Source of the DNA: Pseudomonas ekonensis
GTDB lineage: Bacteria > Pseudomonadota > Gammaproteobacteria > Pseudomonadales > Pseudomonadaceae
Assembly (NCBI RefSeq): GCF_019145435.1
Contig: NZ_JAHSTS010000001.1
Span: 2,184,001-2,248,000, forward strand
Length of the DNA stretch: 64,000 nucleotides
Reading direction: 5' to 3'
A program made the translations under genes and the position numbers. The notes below the pieces were generated by a model. It ran no database searches. It worked only from the letters and a program-made list of their open reading frames with translations, and was not told where the DNA came from. Of this stretch, positions 52,590 to 62,003 are shown one piece after another; within the stretch, counting starts at the first letter, position 1; each line of letters begins with the position of its first letter.

Positions 52590-53017
52590 TGGGCGTCAGC
52601 GGACGGCTGAGGGCGTGCGGTTGGGTAGAGTCTTGGACCGTGGCGTTAAGCGACGGTTAAGCGGGCTGAATGGAGGCTGTCAGGGGGCGGGGCGATTTCT
52701 GAGGCAGGTGCGGAGCGTTCCTACAAGGGTGGATGCCTTGTCTGCTTTCGGGGGGTGGAGCAGGGCGGCTATCGTTTGGCGTCGCTGCAAAATCAGCGAT
52801 TCAGGTTTGGTCGCCTGAAAATCCGATGCATGTGTGCCATTATTCGCGCCGCGGACATTTATGTCTTCGGAGTGCATTGCTGTGGCGGCTGTGTGCAGGG
52901 TCGCTTTCGGGCGAACCGGGTTGGTGATTCTCCGGTGACCAAACCTGTACACAGTCCGCCTCCCCACCGTTTGGTCACGGTGCTGGCGGTTACTTTCAGT
53001 TCATTTGAGTAATCACC
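52590..53017. other. Gene-poor region with a small open frame and a hairpin
   Basis: These 428 bases contain a 65-codon minus-strand frame (52680-52877, beginning MHSEDINVRGANNG) without a ribosome-binding site, and the inverted repeat at 52935-52978. The region is poorly explained. Confidence 0.4.
52935..52978. repeat. Inverted repeat upstream of the gene at 53018
   Basis: GTGACCAAAC (52935-52944) and GTTTGGTCAC (52969-52978) are perfect 10-bp complements separated by 24 bases. It is a possible operator or leader hairpin. Confidence 0.6.
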
Positions 53018-53314
53018 ATGCCGACACTTAATCCGCTTCCCAATCGTTATCACCGCCTCAACAGTTGCGTTACCGAAAGCGCCCCGATGGTCATCGACAC
53101 CGAGGCCAACCCCAAAGACATTTTCGAAGCCGGCGTCCAGCGCGTCCGCGCCTGCAGCGACCTGCTCGAAACCCTGCATTGCCTCTGCTTCAAACACGCC
53201 GACGTCCAGGACATTCCCCACATCACCCATGCGTTGTACCTGCTGGCGCAGGACGGCAATGATTTGCTGCAGGTTGCGCAGCAGCGGATGCTGAACTGGC
53301 AGGCGCCTGCTTGA
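53018..53314 (+). CDS. Small soluble protein, unknown (Pseudomonas-type)
   Basis: The 98-aa protein, starting MPTLNPLPNRYHRLNSCVTE, has two predicted amphipathic helices (EAGVQRVRACSDLLETLHCL and DIPHITHALYLLAQDGNDLL). The helical part recalls small Pseudomonas proteins of the DUF3077/DUF6124 kind, but I am not sure of the family. The ribosome-binding site is poor. A terminator follows at 53335. Confidence 0.6.
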   Translation: MPTLNPLPNRYHRLNSCVTESAPMVIDTEANPKDIFEAGVQRVRACSDLLETLHCLCFKHADVQDIPHITHALYLLAQDGNDLLQVAQQRMLNWQAPA

Positions 53315-53334
53315 GCTTAAGGCTGCGGTAGAGG

Positions 53335-53358
53335 AGGGAGTCCGGCCAGACTCCCTTT
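53335..53358 (+). terminator. Terminator after the small gene
   Basis: GGGAGTC (53335-53341) pairs with GACTCCC (53348-53354), followed by TTTT. Confidence 0.72.
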
Positions 53359-53405
53359 TAGGCCATTTCAACAATCGCTAGTTGCAAGGCCCCATTTGCC
53401 CCGGT

Positions 53406-55631
53406 TCAGGCCATGCTGACGGTGGATGAAGGAGGAATCTGCGCGAGTCGCACGGACTCCTGGTTCTCACGATGCTCCGCCCAGCGGTCGATGTGCTGTT
53501 GCAGCTCGGGCAAATCGCTGCGGTCACCATAGACATCCGCCATGGTGAGTTTGGTTTTGCTCAATGAGGTCAGCTTGCGAAGCGTTTCCTCGACAGCCTC
53601 CAGCTCCTTCTTGTTGTGCTGGACGGCCTGTCGGATCGCGGTCTGGCGTTCCTGCAAATCCGACATGCTCGAGCGGCGTTGCATTGGCGTTGCACGATCC
53701 TGCGGACGCCCCTCGATGGTGCCTCCGGGGAACTCCGAATCGGCATCGCGTTGCCATTTCTGCAGCTCTGTGCGGTAGGTCTCCACTTCGAGTTTCAGGC
53801 GGTCGGACTCCGTGGTGCTGATGATGAAGCCGCCGGTGGTCTGGGTATCCTGCCAGCGCTTCAGGCTGGCCCAGCAGGCCGGGATGTAGCCGTCGAGCAT
53901 CTTGTGGTCGGCACCGTTGGCGGCCTGGACCAGAAACTGGCTGCGGTCCGGCGTGTCGTTGTTTTTCATCTGCTTCATGCAGCGGGCCATGGCGGCTTCT
54001 TCGTAGCCTTCGCAGCTGGGCGTCCATAGGACAGAGGAGACGATGCGTCCAGGCAGTTGCAAGGGCATGAAGTAGCGTTGTTCGCCGTGGTGCCAGTAAG
54101 GCTTGCCGCCGAAACGCGTCAGGCCAGCCCCGAACACCAGGCCGCCAGCCACAGGCGTCAGCACGCCGGAAACCGTCGCCACCAGGCCTGTGATCCAGAT
54201 GGGTTTCTTTGTGCTCATCCAGCCGGCGGGCACGCTCGGGACCGGATCGTTCTGGTTGACGATCCGGTGGTGCACCAGCCCGGTTGCGGACTCGACAAAA
54301 TCTTTGTCGCCGGCCCGGGGAGCGCCGAACGTGTAGAGGATGACGTCGCTGGTGATTTCTCGGTGCAGCCATTCGGAGAGCAGCAACGCGATTGCACCGC
54401 CGAGGCTGTGGCCGCAGACGAGTATTTTTTGGTCGGTGCGGAAGCGAAGAACGTAACGCTCGATGAATGGACGCAATGCCATGAATGCTTCGTAGAAACC
54501 TTGGTGCGCTTTACCCGTTCCACCCTCAATCGGCACTTGTTTGGCATCGACATCTCGCCAGGCGTCCCAGCCTTCCGCTGTACCTCTCACGCCGATGAGA
54601 ATTACCCGATCATCGTGGGTGGCATAGGCCTGGGTGTCGGTGTTTTTCCAGTCAGTGCTGCCTTGTCTCGAATCGTTGAAAAAGTGCACGCTCATTGGCG
54701 TTTCCGATTCTTCACCGGAGGAAGGGTCGTTTTGTGGGTAAAGCTCAGGGTCAAAAGGCACTATTTCCAAGCGCTTTGAATAGGGAACATCTTCGACCAG
54801 TGGGAACGATGGTTTCTTGGAGTCCGCGAAACTTGACGGCTCTTCGAAGCAAGCAAGGCAGGTATTCAGCACATGGCCAATGGTGCCGCGCTTGGGATAG
54901 GTGAACTCGAAATCTTTTTTGGGGGCTGCATCAGGTTTTTCTGGCGTCTGACCAAAAGCACCGTAGCTCAGTGTGGCGAGCAGCGACAATTGATACAAAT
55001 TCAGCGCACTGAATTCCGGGGCCAAAGACAAAAGTGGTCTGAACGCGCGAAGGGCACGCACTTCGAGAACGTAATGTTTCTCTGGAAGTAGGCCCACTCC
55101 AAAACTTGGAACTTTGTCTCCAGCGAAGTCACGGGCGAGTTTGGCGCAACCTGCGGGCACTGGACTGGAAAGTTTGGCGGCAGGAGGCAGATGCTTGGTG
55201 AATTCGACAAGGTCGCGGACTTCGACGTTGTGATATTCGCCTTTTTCGGCCGAGGCGCGGTAAGCGCCTGTTTTGCCTGTGCTGCCGATTGGGCGTCTAA
55301 GTGTTTTCTCAGCGGCTACCTGAAGTTCTGTTACAGGTATTCTGTAATCCTTGCGTCTAGACAGGTCAGCATAAATAGTTTCACTTCCCTTGTACGGAGT
55401 AGATAGTGTCAATATTAACGGGCCACTGTAGGTTCCAGTTAATCGCGCGTAAGCTTCTCCATCCAAGGTGCCTTCGTACTTTGTGCCCTCCGAGTCAGTT
55501 AATACATAACTCAGACCTGCGTAGGGCTTGGCATCTCCGAATTCGTCGACTAAACGAAAGCTGATCCAGCCTCCTCGCAATGGGCATGTACGCCCTTGAT
55601 CAGAAAGCAATGACTTTTCTTGGCTTTGCAT
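53406..55631 (-). CDS. Class-3 lipase effector, type VI secretion (Tle2-like)
   Basis: The 741-aa protein has a Pro/Gly-rich N-terminal region, then a class-3 lipase core with GHSLGG (Ser409), YTFGAPRAGDKDF, Asp in VNQNDPVPSVP and His in PYWHHGEQRYF. A C-terminal helical tail (about 640-741) is rich in charged residues. Two hydrophobic segments near WITGLVATVSGVLTPVAGG may insert in membranes. It is the last gene of the vgrG operon and lies 8 bp after a lipoprotein gene, which fits a phospholipase effector of the Tle2 (TseL-like) group with its immunity protein. The base composition is richer in A+T than its neighbours. Confidence 0.83.
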   Translation of the reverse strand: MQSQEKSLLSDQGRTCPLRGGWISFRLVDEFGDAKPYAGLSYVLTDSEGTKYEGTLDGEAYARLTGTYSGPLILTLSTPYKGSETIYADLSRRKDYRIPVTELQVAAEKTLRRPIGSTGKTGAYRASAEKGEYHNVEVRDLVEFTKHLPPAAKLSSPVPAGCAKLARDFAGDKVPSFGVGLLPEKHYVLEVRALRAFRPLLSLAPEFSALNLYQLSLLATLSYGAFGQTPEKPDAAPKKDFEFTYPKRGTIGHVLNTCLACFEEPSSFADSKKPSFPLVEDVPYSKRLEIVPFDPELYPQNDPSSGEESETPMSVHFFNDSRQGSTDWKNTDTQAYATHDDRVILIGVRGTAEGWDAWRDVDAKQVPIEGGTGKAHQGFYEAFMALRPFIERYVLRFRTDQKILVCGHSLGGAIALLLSEWLHREITSDVILYTFGAPRAGDKDFVESATGLVHHRIVNQNDPVPSVPAGWMSTKKPIWITGLVATVSGVLTPVAGGLVFGAGLTRFGGKPYWHHGEQRYFMPLQLPGRIVSSVLWTPSCEGYEEAAMARCMKQMKNNDTPDRSQFLVQAANGADHKMLDGYIPACWASLKRWQDTQTTGGFIISTTESDRLKLEVETYRTELQKWQRDADSEFPGGTIEGRPQDRATPMQRRSSMSDLQERQTAIRQAVQHNKKELEAVEETLRKLTSLSKTKLTMADVYGDRSDLPELQQHIDRWAEHRENQESVRLAQIPPSSTVSMA

Positions 55632-55639
55632 AAAAATCC

Positions 55640-56509
55640 TTATTCATTACATCCCGGGTACACGGAGCACTCACGCCCATTTAGCTTGAATGTTTTAAAC
55701 TGTGGTGGTGTAGCGCATAGCGCTTCACGACTAGATTCCTGGCGTCCAGAGCACGGCTTCCATCCACCGGGAACCTTGAGCCAATATCCTTCGTAATAGG
55801 GTTGTTCCTCAGGAGAGAGTCTGAATTCAACGTGAACTGACTTGCCCGCTAACTCGTTTCTTGCGAGTGCTCCCCCAGGCTTTCGGCGCTTGAAGTTGTC
55901 CTCTGCCAATTTCCATTCAGGGCCAGTAGCTTCACAGGATAGAATTTTTTCAACTTCCCCTTTTTTTATCTTTGCTGTGCTTATTTGGAAGTACCAAGCG
56001 CAGAGAGCACGTTGTTCTAAAACCTCAGGAGAGCGACTTTTCATATCTGCGTCGGTCATTTTTCTAATGGAAAGGCCACCCGCTGACTCCAAGTCTCGGT
56101 CCAATGATCCTGTTCCGTATCTGGCGCTCACCTCGTAGCTAACGCGCGTAAGCTCCATTGAACAATCAGCGATGTGGAATTCCAGCGGAATGTCTGTGGA
56201 GACTGTTTGCTGAATGTCTTTGGCATCAGTTGTATTCGACTTTTGTTGCTGGCGCGTAACATTTCCACCGAGGCCTGGGCTGTAGGTCTCGCATTTTTCA
56301 CCACTTTTAGGCGAGTAACTGGCTTTGGATGTGAAACCAAATTTCGAAGGAATCGTGGCAACTAATGTGAAGTGCTCCTGGCTGTAGTAGCTGGTAGCTC
56401 CTTCAGCAGAGTCCTTCGCAATCTGTCCCGCAAAGCTGCATGCACCTATCAATGGCAGAGCAAGGAAGAACACGGCTTGGACACCGCATGAAAAATACTT
56501 GCTAGTCAT
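55640..56509 (-). CDS. Candidate immunity lipoprotein 1 for the lipase effector
   Basis: The 289-aa protein has a lipobox (LIGAC, Cys24) and a mature domain of unknown family. It is clearly related to the next gene: both contain PSKFGFTSKASYSPKSGEKC-like, YSPGLGG and TVSTDIPLEFHIADCSMEL segments. It lies next to the lipase gene in the same operon and is expected in the periplasm, where such lipases act. Its role as immunity protein is inference from position. The sequence is A+T-rich. Confidence 0.72.
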   Translation of the reverse strand: MTSKYFSCGVQAVFFLALPLIGACSFAGQIAKDSAEGATSYYSQEHFTLVATIPSKFGFTSKASYSPKSGEKCETYSPGLGGNVTRQQQKSNTTDAKDIQQTVSTDIPLEFHIADCSMELTRVSYEVSARYGTGSLDRDLESAGGLSIRKMTDADMKSRSPEVLEQRALCAWYFQISTAKIKKGEVEKILSCEATGPEWKLAEDNFKRRKPGGALARNELAGKSVHVEFRLSPEEQPYYEGYWLKVPGGWKPCSGRQESSREALCATPPQFKTFKLNGRECSVYPGCNE

Positions 56510-57362
56510 GAACTACTCCCAGTTCAACACAATTAGGATAGATGGTGCACTTGCGTTTGTTCATTTTGAAGGTTCTGAAGTTTCTAGTGTCTCCACGGCA
56601 GAACCCGTAGGGATCGCTGGGCCCATTTCCGAGACACGGTTTCCAACCCTCTGGGACCTTTTGCCATGTATCGCCGACTGCTGGACGTTCTTCATTTGAA
56701 AGGTGAAATTCGATTTTTACCGTTGTGCTCGCTAGTTTATTTCTGTCAATGGCGGCCCTAGGCTTGCGACGCTCATATTTTTTGGAAGGGGCCGACCAGT
56801 TGTCATCTGATGCATTACAAGAGAGAATTTTTTCTACCTCACCTAGCTTTGCTTTGGACTTGCTAATTTGGAATAGCCATGAGCACAAGCCTTTTTGTTC
56901 GACAACAGTCGGCTCTTTCTTTGATACGGTGTTGACCGTTGAAGATCTGACAGAAAGCCCACCCGCGATATCCAGGCCATGATCCCACGCATCAGGTCCA
57001 TACGTAGCGTTTACTTCATAGATTACGCGGGACAACTCCATGGAGCAGTCTGCGATATGGAACTCCAATGGAATATCTGTAGATACCGTCTGCTCTACGT
57101 CCTTGGCGACGGTCGTGTGTGATCTCTGTTGCTGCCGGGTAACTGACCCGCCCAACCCAGGGCTGTACATTTGGCAACTTTCACCTGCTTTTGGCGAATA
57201 CTGGGCTTTTGACGTAAAGCCGAATTTGGCAGGCAAAGTGGCAACCAGCGTGAAGTGCTCCCACGAGTAGTAACTCACGCTGCTTTCAGTCATCTGACGC
57301 GCGAAGCTGCAACCACCGAGTATTGGTACCGCCGCGACTGCAATCCACAGTCGAGCCTTCAA
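56502..57362 (-). CDS. Candidate immunity lipoprotein 2 (paralogue)
   Basis: The 286-aa protein has a lipobox (ILGGC, Cys18) and shares with protein 1 the pattern HFTLVATLPAKFGFTSKAQY, QQQRSHTTVAKDVEQTVSTD and C-terminal FRTFKMNKRKCTIYPNC. It overlaps the start of protein 1 by 8 bp and the DUF4123 gene stop by 4 bp. It may protect against the same effector or a variant, or act as an orphan immunity protein. Confidence 0.7.
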   Translation of the reverse strand: MKARLWIAVAAVPILGGCSFARQMTESSVSYYSWEHFTLVATLPAKFGFTSKAQYSPKAGESCQMYSPGLGGSVTRQQQRSHTTVAKDVEQTVSTDIPLEFHIADCSMELSRVIYEVNATYGPDAWDHGLDIAGGLSVRSSTVNTVSKKEPTVVEQKGLCSWLFQISKSKAKLGEVEKILSCNASDDNWSAPSKKYERRKPRAAIDRNKLASTTVKIEFHLSNEERPAVGDTWQKVPEGWKPCLGNGPSDPYGFCRGDTRNFRTFKMNKRKCTIYPNCVELGVVHD

Positions 57363-58207
57363 GCCGTGGCACCGGCTTTCGGCTCAGCGAACACTCGTTG
57401 GCATCGGTCAAAGTGCTGTTCCGGCGTTTCTCCGGGGATGGGTTCCCAGGCAATGTCAGCGGCGCATGGTGGCGACAGGCGCCGGCTCAGCATCAGTTCG
57501 CGCTGTTCCGGTGTCTGCCAGCCCCAGGTGTCGAGCAGATCCATCTGTTCTTCCAGCCATTCGCTGACCACGTGGGTTTCCGCCAGTGCGGCGGCTGCAT
57601 CGACGTGGTACGTGAACAGCCAGCGCTTGAGGTTGTCGCGCAGGATGCTGCGGGCCTGTTCACCGGACTCGGGCGTTCTCAGCCACGGCGCCGGATTCGG
57701 CACCGGGTACTGCCCCGGCCGACCGTTATCCGCGCTTTTCCACTGATCCTCATCCCAATACAGCACGCTGCTGATCGGGCCGAGCAGCAGCGGCCATTCG
57801 GTGTCTTTCATGTTGCCCAGGCAGCGGGCAAGCACGCGGTTGTCCTGGAAGCGGAACAGGGAACGGTCGCCGTCTTCGTCGATGACCATGCGGGCGATCC
57901 AGTGTTGGGTCAGGCCGTCGAGGTCGGCCTTGTCCATGCTGCCGATCCAGCCCCAGTTGCGCTGCGGGTCGTCCAGGAGCAGGCGGAACGCTTCGTTGCC
58001 CGGGTTCTCCAGTTCGGTGAGCCACGGACTGATGGCGGCGAACTGGACGAACTCGGTGCGCCGGTAGAGCTGCACCGAGCGCTGCATGACGCCGGCGCTG
58101 TACAGCGAGGTGACCGGGTTCGGTTCGGCGAGGCTGTCCAGGGCCAGGATCAGGACGCGGTTGAGGCGCGATTGCTCGCCCAGCCAGTTGTTGAGTGCAT
58201 CGCTCAT
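57359..58207 (-). CDS. DUF4123 adaptor/chaperone of a VgrG-linked effector
   Basis: The 282-aa protein is a DUF4123 (Tap/TEC) protein, starting MSDALNNWLGEQSRLNRV, with the typical N-terminal helix, AISPWLTELENP and GWIGSMDKADLDGLTQHW. Adaptors of this family load a particular effector on the tip of VgrG. The start at 58207 overlaps the vgrG stop by four bases (ATGA). Its placement between vgrG and the lipase suggests it loads the lipase. Confidence 0.85.
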   Translation of the reverse strand: MSDALNNWLGEQSRLNRVLILALDSLAEPNPVTSLYSAGVMQRSVQLYRRTEFVQFAAISPWLTELENPGNEAFRLLLDDPQRNWGWIGSMDKADLDGLTQHWIARMVIDEDGDRSLFRFQDNRVLARCLGNMKDTEWPLLLGPISSVLYWDEDQWKSADNGRPGQYPVPNPAPWLRTPESGEQARSILRDNLKRWLFTYHVDAAAALAETHVVSEWLEEQMDLLDTWGWQTPEQRELMLSRRLSPPCAADIAWEPIPGETPEQHFDRCQRVFAEPKAGATA

Positions 58208-60276
58208 GCCGTGGCTCCAATATCGCATTTGCCTTCGCGGCAGGCTTCACAGATCGGGCAGCGGGTGTCGCCGGCCTTGCGGGCGGCCTTGGCCAGGGCC
58301 ATCTGCACGGCGGCGGGGACGAGCACGGCGCCGGCCTTGTCCCGGGCGGCGGCCCATGGGATGACGGGCGCCAGGATCGCAATCCCGCTCCCCACCCCCG
58401 GCGCGCCGCCGGTATTGGCCTTCACCTCGGCCCCGCTGATGGTCACCCCACCCGCATCCACCTTCACGAAGCTTCCGCCGGCCTTGGCCGTCAGCTCCAT
58501 GCCGCCTTCGACCACGACCTTCTCGCCGGCGTGGTAGTGGATCTCGGTGCCGGCCTCGACGAACTGCCCGGTGCCGACCTTAAGGTGTTGGGTCACTGCG
58601 ACGGTGAGGTGGTCGTCGGCGCGCATCTCGCTCTTGCGGTCCAGGTGGGTGATGCGGTGTTCTTCTGCCTTGAACTCGCTGTAGGCGTTGGCCTCGACCG
58701 TGTCGTGGCGTTCGTTGCCGATGCGGATCCGCTGGTCGTGCTCGATGTTCTCGTCCCAGTCGCGCTGGGCGTGCAGGTAGATCTGCTCGGCGCCCTTGCG
58801 GTCCTCGATGCGCAGCTCGTTGTAGCCCTTGCCGCCGGGGGAGCTCAAGGTCTTGAAGGTGCTGCGGGTCTTGTTCGCGGGCAGGTCGTAGGGGACGACG
58901 TTTTCCTTGTGGTACAGGCAGCCGGTGACCAGCGGCTGGTCGGGGTCGCCCTCAAGGAAAGTGACCAGCACCTCCATGCCCACGCGGGGGATGGCGATGC
59001 CGCCGTAGGCCGCGCCGGCCCAGCCGCTGGCCACGCGCAGCCAGCAGGTGGTCTTGTCGTCGGCCTGGCCGTCGCGGTCCCAGTGGAACTGCACCTTGAT
59101 GCGCCCGTACGGGTCGCAGTGGATCTCCTCGCCGGCGGGACCGGTGACGACGGCGGTCTGGCTGCCGAGCACGCGGGGTTTGGGGTGCTCGAGGGCCGGG
59201 CGGTAGTGGGCGTCCCACGGGGTGGCGAGGAAGGTGTTGCGGTAGCCCTGGTGGAAGTCGTCCTTGGCGTCGGTGACGTCGCTGGTGACGTTCTCGCCGA
59301 GGACCTGCGGCTGCTTGCCCTCGTGGATCACCTCCAGCAGCAGCCAGAGGTCGTTCCACTCGGCGCGCGGGTGCTCGGCCAGGGTGAGGAAGTGGCCGCA
59401 GGCCAGGGTCGGCTCGTCGCCCTTGCCCTCGGCCAGGGCGTAGTCGCTGCGGTGGCGTTCGAGGGCGCGGGTGGCCAGCTGCTTGCCGCGCTCGCGGGCG
59501 GTGAAGCGGCCGGGGTAGTCGTAGTCCTCAAGATCCGGCATGAACGCCGACTTGGCGGCGGCCTCGGGCAGGATCTTGGGCTTCTCGAAGTCGTAGTCGC
59601 GGCGGGCGACGCGGCTGGTGCGGGTCTCCAGGCGCAGGTTGAAGCGCTTGACGACCGGCTTGTCGGCGGCCATGCCGGAGTCCTGCTGGTAGCTCACCGG
59701 CTTGAGCTTGCGGAACACGGTCTGGTCGTCGCCGAACACCAGCTTGTGGCCGCCGGTGCTGTGCTGGAAGTGGAAGTGGATGCCTTCCTCCTCGCACAGG
59801 CGCTGGATGAAGTGCAGGTCGGACTCGTCGTACTGCACGCAGTAGTCGCGCTCGGGGTACTCGGCGCCGAGCTGGAAGCTGTAGGCGTCGGCGAGGATGC
59901 CGCGGTCCTCCAGCACCCGGGCGATGATCTTGGGCACGGTGAGCTGCTGGAAGATCTGCTGGTCGTGGTTGTGGCGCAGGTAGGCGAGCTGCGGCACCAG
60001 GCTCAGGCTGTAGCGGGTGAGGGTGCGGCCGGAGTCGCCTTGCTCGATGCGGTACACCAGGCCGTGGATCTTGCCCTCGCCGGTGGCGCCGAAGGTGAGG
60101 ACGCCGGGCTTGTGCAGCAGCTCCTCGAGCGGGAGGTCGGGGCGGGCGCTGACCAGTTCGAGGTCGAAGCAAAAAGGTTGGTTGAGGGCTTCGCGGCCGG
60201 TGAAGCTGAGCACCTGGAAGTCCGCGTTGGCGCCTTCGAGGGTGAGGGTGATGTGCGTAGCGTTGGCGTCCAGCAT
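58204..60276 (-). CDS. vgrG: VgrG, type VI secretion spike protein
   Basis: The 690-aa protein has the gp27/gp5-like layout of VgrG: an N-terminal domain (FSFTGREALNQPFCFDLELV-like), the OB-fold and the region GRIKVQFHWDRDGQADDKTT, then a C-terminal beta-helix (about 480-600). The tail at 600-690 is helical and ends in a CxxCxxCx4C cluster (CPICEACREGKC). The start at 60276 (MLDANATHITL) is chosen over 60372 for the ribosome-binding-site context GAAGG. It begins the effector operon that runs to 53406. No other core T6SS gene is in the window. Confidence 0.92.
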   Translation of the reverse strand: MLDANATHITLTLEGANADFQVLSFTGREALNQPFCFDLELVSARPDLPLEELLHKPGVLTFGATGEGKIHGLVYRIEQGDSGRTLTRYSLSLVPQLAYLRHNHDQQIFQQLTVPKIIARVLEDRGILADAYSFQLGAEYPERDYCVQYDESDLHFIQRLCEEEGIHFHFQHSTGGHKLVFGDDQTVFRKLKPVSYQQDSGMAADKPVVKRFNLRLETRTSRVARRDYDFEKPKILPEAAAKSAFMPDLEDYDYPGRFTARERGKQLATRALERHRSDYALAEGKGDEPTLACGHFLTLAEHPRAEWNDLWLLLEVIHEGKQPQVLGENVTSDVTDAKDDFHQGYRNTFLATPWDAHYRPALEHPKPRVLGSQTAVVTGPAGEEIHCDPYGRIKVQFHWDRDGQADDKTTCWLRVASGWAGAAYGGIAIPRVGMEVLVTFLEGDPDQPLVTGCLYHKENVVPYDLPANKTRSTFKTLSSPGGKGYNELRIEDRKGAEQIYLHAQRDWDENIEHDQRIRIGNERHDTVEANAYSEFKAEEHRITHLDRKSEMRADDHLTVAVTQHLKVGTGQFVEAGTEIHYHAGEKVVVEGGMELTAKAGGSFVKVDAGGVTISGAEVKANTGGAPGVGSGIAILAPVIPWAAARDKAGAVLVPAAVQMALAKAARKAGDTRCPICEACREGKCDIGATA

Positions 60277-60642
60277 GCCTTCAATTCCGTCCTTAGGATA
60301 AGCAGGGTACGGATGGTGCAGGATTCGCCGACCTCGTACAACCCGAAAGTGCTGCAGGCAATCCCTGTGCACGGTCTAGGGAAAACCCTGAGAGAGGCTG
60401 TTTCGCCCAATGGATCCGGGGGCTTCCTGAAGGGCTCACGCCGAACCGGACCAGTCCGGCCGTTTGTGGGTGGTCGGTCAGTTTCAGACTAAAGTCGCCT
60501 GTGGCACGTCAAAGCCATCTGCCATCATTGCCGCACACCCCTGCGTGTCCACTGCCTCCCGACGCTTCATTGCTTCGGGACGGGAGCTATTTTTCTGGCT
60601 AATTGCGCCGTCGCGCAAACGCTGTACTGTTGGAGCTTTTTC
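60277..60642. other. Divergent promoter region, vgrG and OprD-family porin
   Basis: These 366 bases contain promoters of the two divergent genes. A small dyad, CCGGAC-CA-GTCCGG, lies near 60455; no other feature was recognised. Confidence 0.4.
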
Positions 60643-61944
60643 ATGCGTCCCCCATTTCCCCTCATCACTGCCCGCCAGTCCTTCGGCTTCGGCGCCCTGG
60701 CGCTGTGCGCAGGTTTTTCCGCGCAGGCCCAGGCCGCCGGGTTCTTCGAAGACACCACGGCGAAGATCGAATCGCGCACGGTGTACTTCAACCGCGATTT
60801 CCGTGATGGGCACACCGCCAACGATCAGGGCGCGTCCAAGCGCGAAGAGTCGGCCCAGGGCTTCATCCTCAACCTGCAATCGGGCTACACCGAAGGCACC
60901 GTCGGCTTCGGCCTCGACGCGTTGGGCATGGTCGGCTTCGCGCTCGACTCCAGCCCCGACCGCAGCAACAGCGGCTTGCTGCCGTCCAGCGGCGAGAACC
61001 CGCGGGGTTCGAAGGATCAGTACGCGAAAATGGGCCTGACCGCCAAGGTGCGGGTCTCCGACACCGTGCTGAAGTACGGCGCGCTGCTGCCGGACCTGCC
61101 GCTGCTCAAGTACAACGACGGCCGCCTGCTGCCGACCATGTTCAACGGCGCCATGCTCACCTCCAAAGAGGTGAAGGACCTGACGTTCATGGCCGCCCGC
61201 CTGGACAAGTACACCGCCCGGGATTCCACCGACTCCCAGGACATCCGCGTGCACTGCAAGAACAAGCGCTACGCCTGCAACGTCACCGCCGATCATTTCG
61301 ACATGTATGGCTTCGACTACAAGATCAACGACCGCCTGACCGCGCAGTACCACTACGCCGAGCTGGAAGACATCTACCGCCAGCACTTCGTCGGCCTGCT
61401 GGCCAACCAGCCGTTGGGTGACGGCGTACTGAAAGCCGATCTGCGCGTGCTCAAGAGCGCCGACAGCGGTGACGCGAAAGCCGGTTCCATCGATAACCGG
61501 GCGTTGAGCGGCATGCTGTCCTACGGCATCAGCGGCCACACCTTCAGCGCCGGCTGGCAGCGCATGAACGGCGACAATTCGATGCCGTACCTCGATGGCA
61601 GCAACCCGTACCTGGTCAACTACGTGCAGGTCAACGACTTCGCCGCCGCCCAGGAGCGTTCCTGGCAGCTGCGCTACGACTACGACTTCAAGGCCATCGG
61701 CATCAACGGCCTGAGCTTCCTGACCCGTTACGTCAACGGCGACCACATTAAGGTGCCGGGCAGCGATCAGGAAGGCAAAGAGTGGGAACGCGACAGCGAG
61801 CTCAAGTACGTGATCCAGACCGGCATGTTCAAGGATGTCAGCCTGCGTCTGCGCAATGCGACGTACCGCACCAACTACGAGAAGTTCGCCCGGGACGTGG
61901 ACGAGACCCGGTTGATCGTGAGCTACAACTTTTCGGTGTTGTAA
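60643..61944 (+). CDS. OprD-family outer-membrane porin
   Basis: The 433-aa protein has a signal peptide (ending FSAQAQAAGFFEDTTAKIES) and the OprD barrel signatures SRTVYFNRDFRD, KREESAQGFILNLQSGYTEG, GFGLDALGMVGFALD and QYHYAELEDIYRQHF. It ends in RLIVSYNFSVL. OprD-type porins admit basic amino acids, carboxylates or other small substrates; which one is not clear. It is monocistronic and followed by a strong terminator. Confidence 0.9.
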   Translation: MRPPFPLITARQSFGFGALALCAGFSAQAQAAGFFEDTTAKIESRTVYFNRDFRDGHTANDQGASKREESAQGFILNLQSGYTEGTVGFGLDALGMVGFALDSSPDRSNSGLLPSSGENPRGSKDQYAKMGLTAKVRVSDTVLKYGALLPDLPLLKYNDGRLLPTMFNGAMLTSKEVKDLTFMAARLDKYTARDSTDSQDIRVHCKNKRYACNVTADHFDMYGFDYKINDRLTAQYHYAELEDIYRQHFVGLLANQPLGDGVLKADLRVLKSADSGDAKAGSIDNRALSGMLSYGISGHTFSAGWQRMNGDNSMPYLDGSNPYLVNYVQVNDFAAAQERSWQLRYDYDFKAIGINGLSFLTRYVNGDHIKVPGSDQEGKEWERDSELKYVIQTGMFKDVSLRLRNATYRTNYEKFARDVDETRLIVSYNFSVL

Positions 61945-61961
61945 AACCGTTCAGGCCAATG

Positions 61962-61992
61962 ACCATCGCGAGTTCGCTCGCGATGGTTTTTT
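61962..61992 (+). terminator. Terminator after the OprD-family porin
   Basis: ACCATCGCGA (61962-61971) pairs with TCGCGATGGT (61978-61987), followed by TTTTT. Confidence 0.92.
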
Positions 61993-62003
61993 ATTGCCTG
62001 CGA

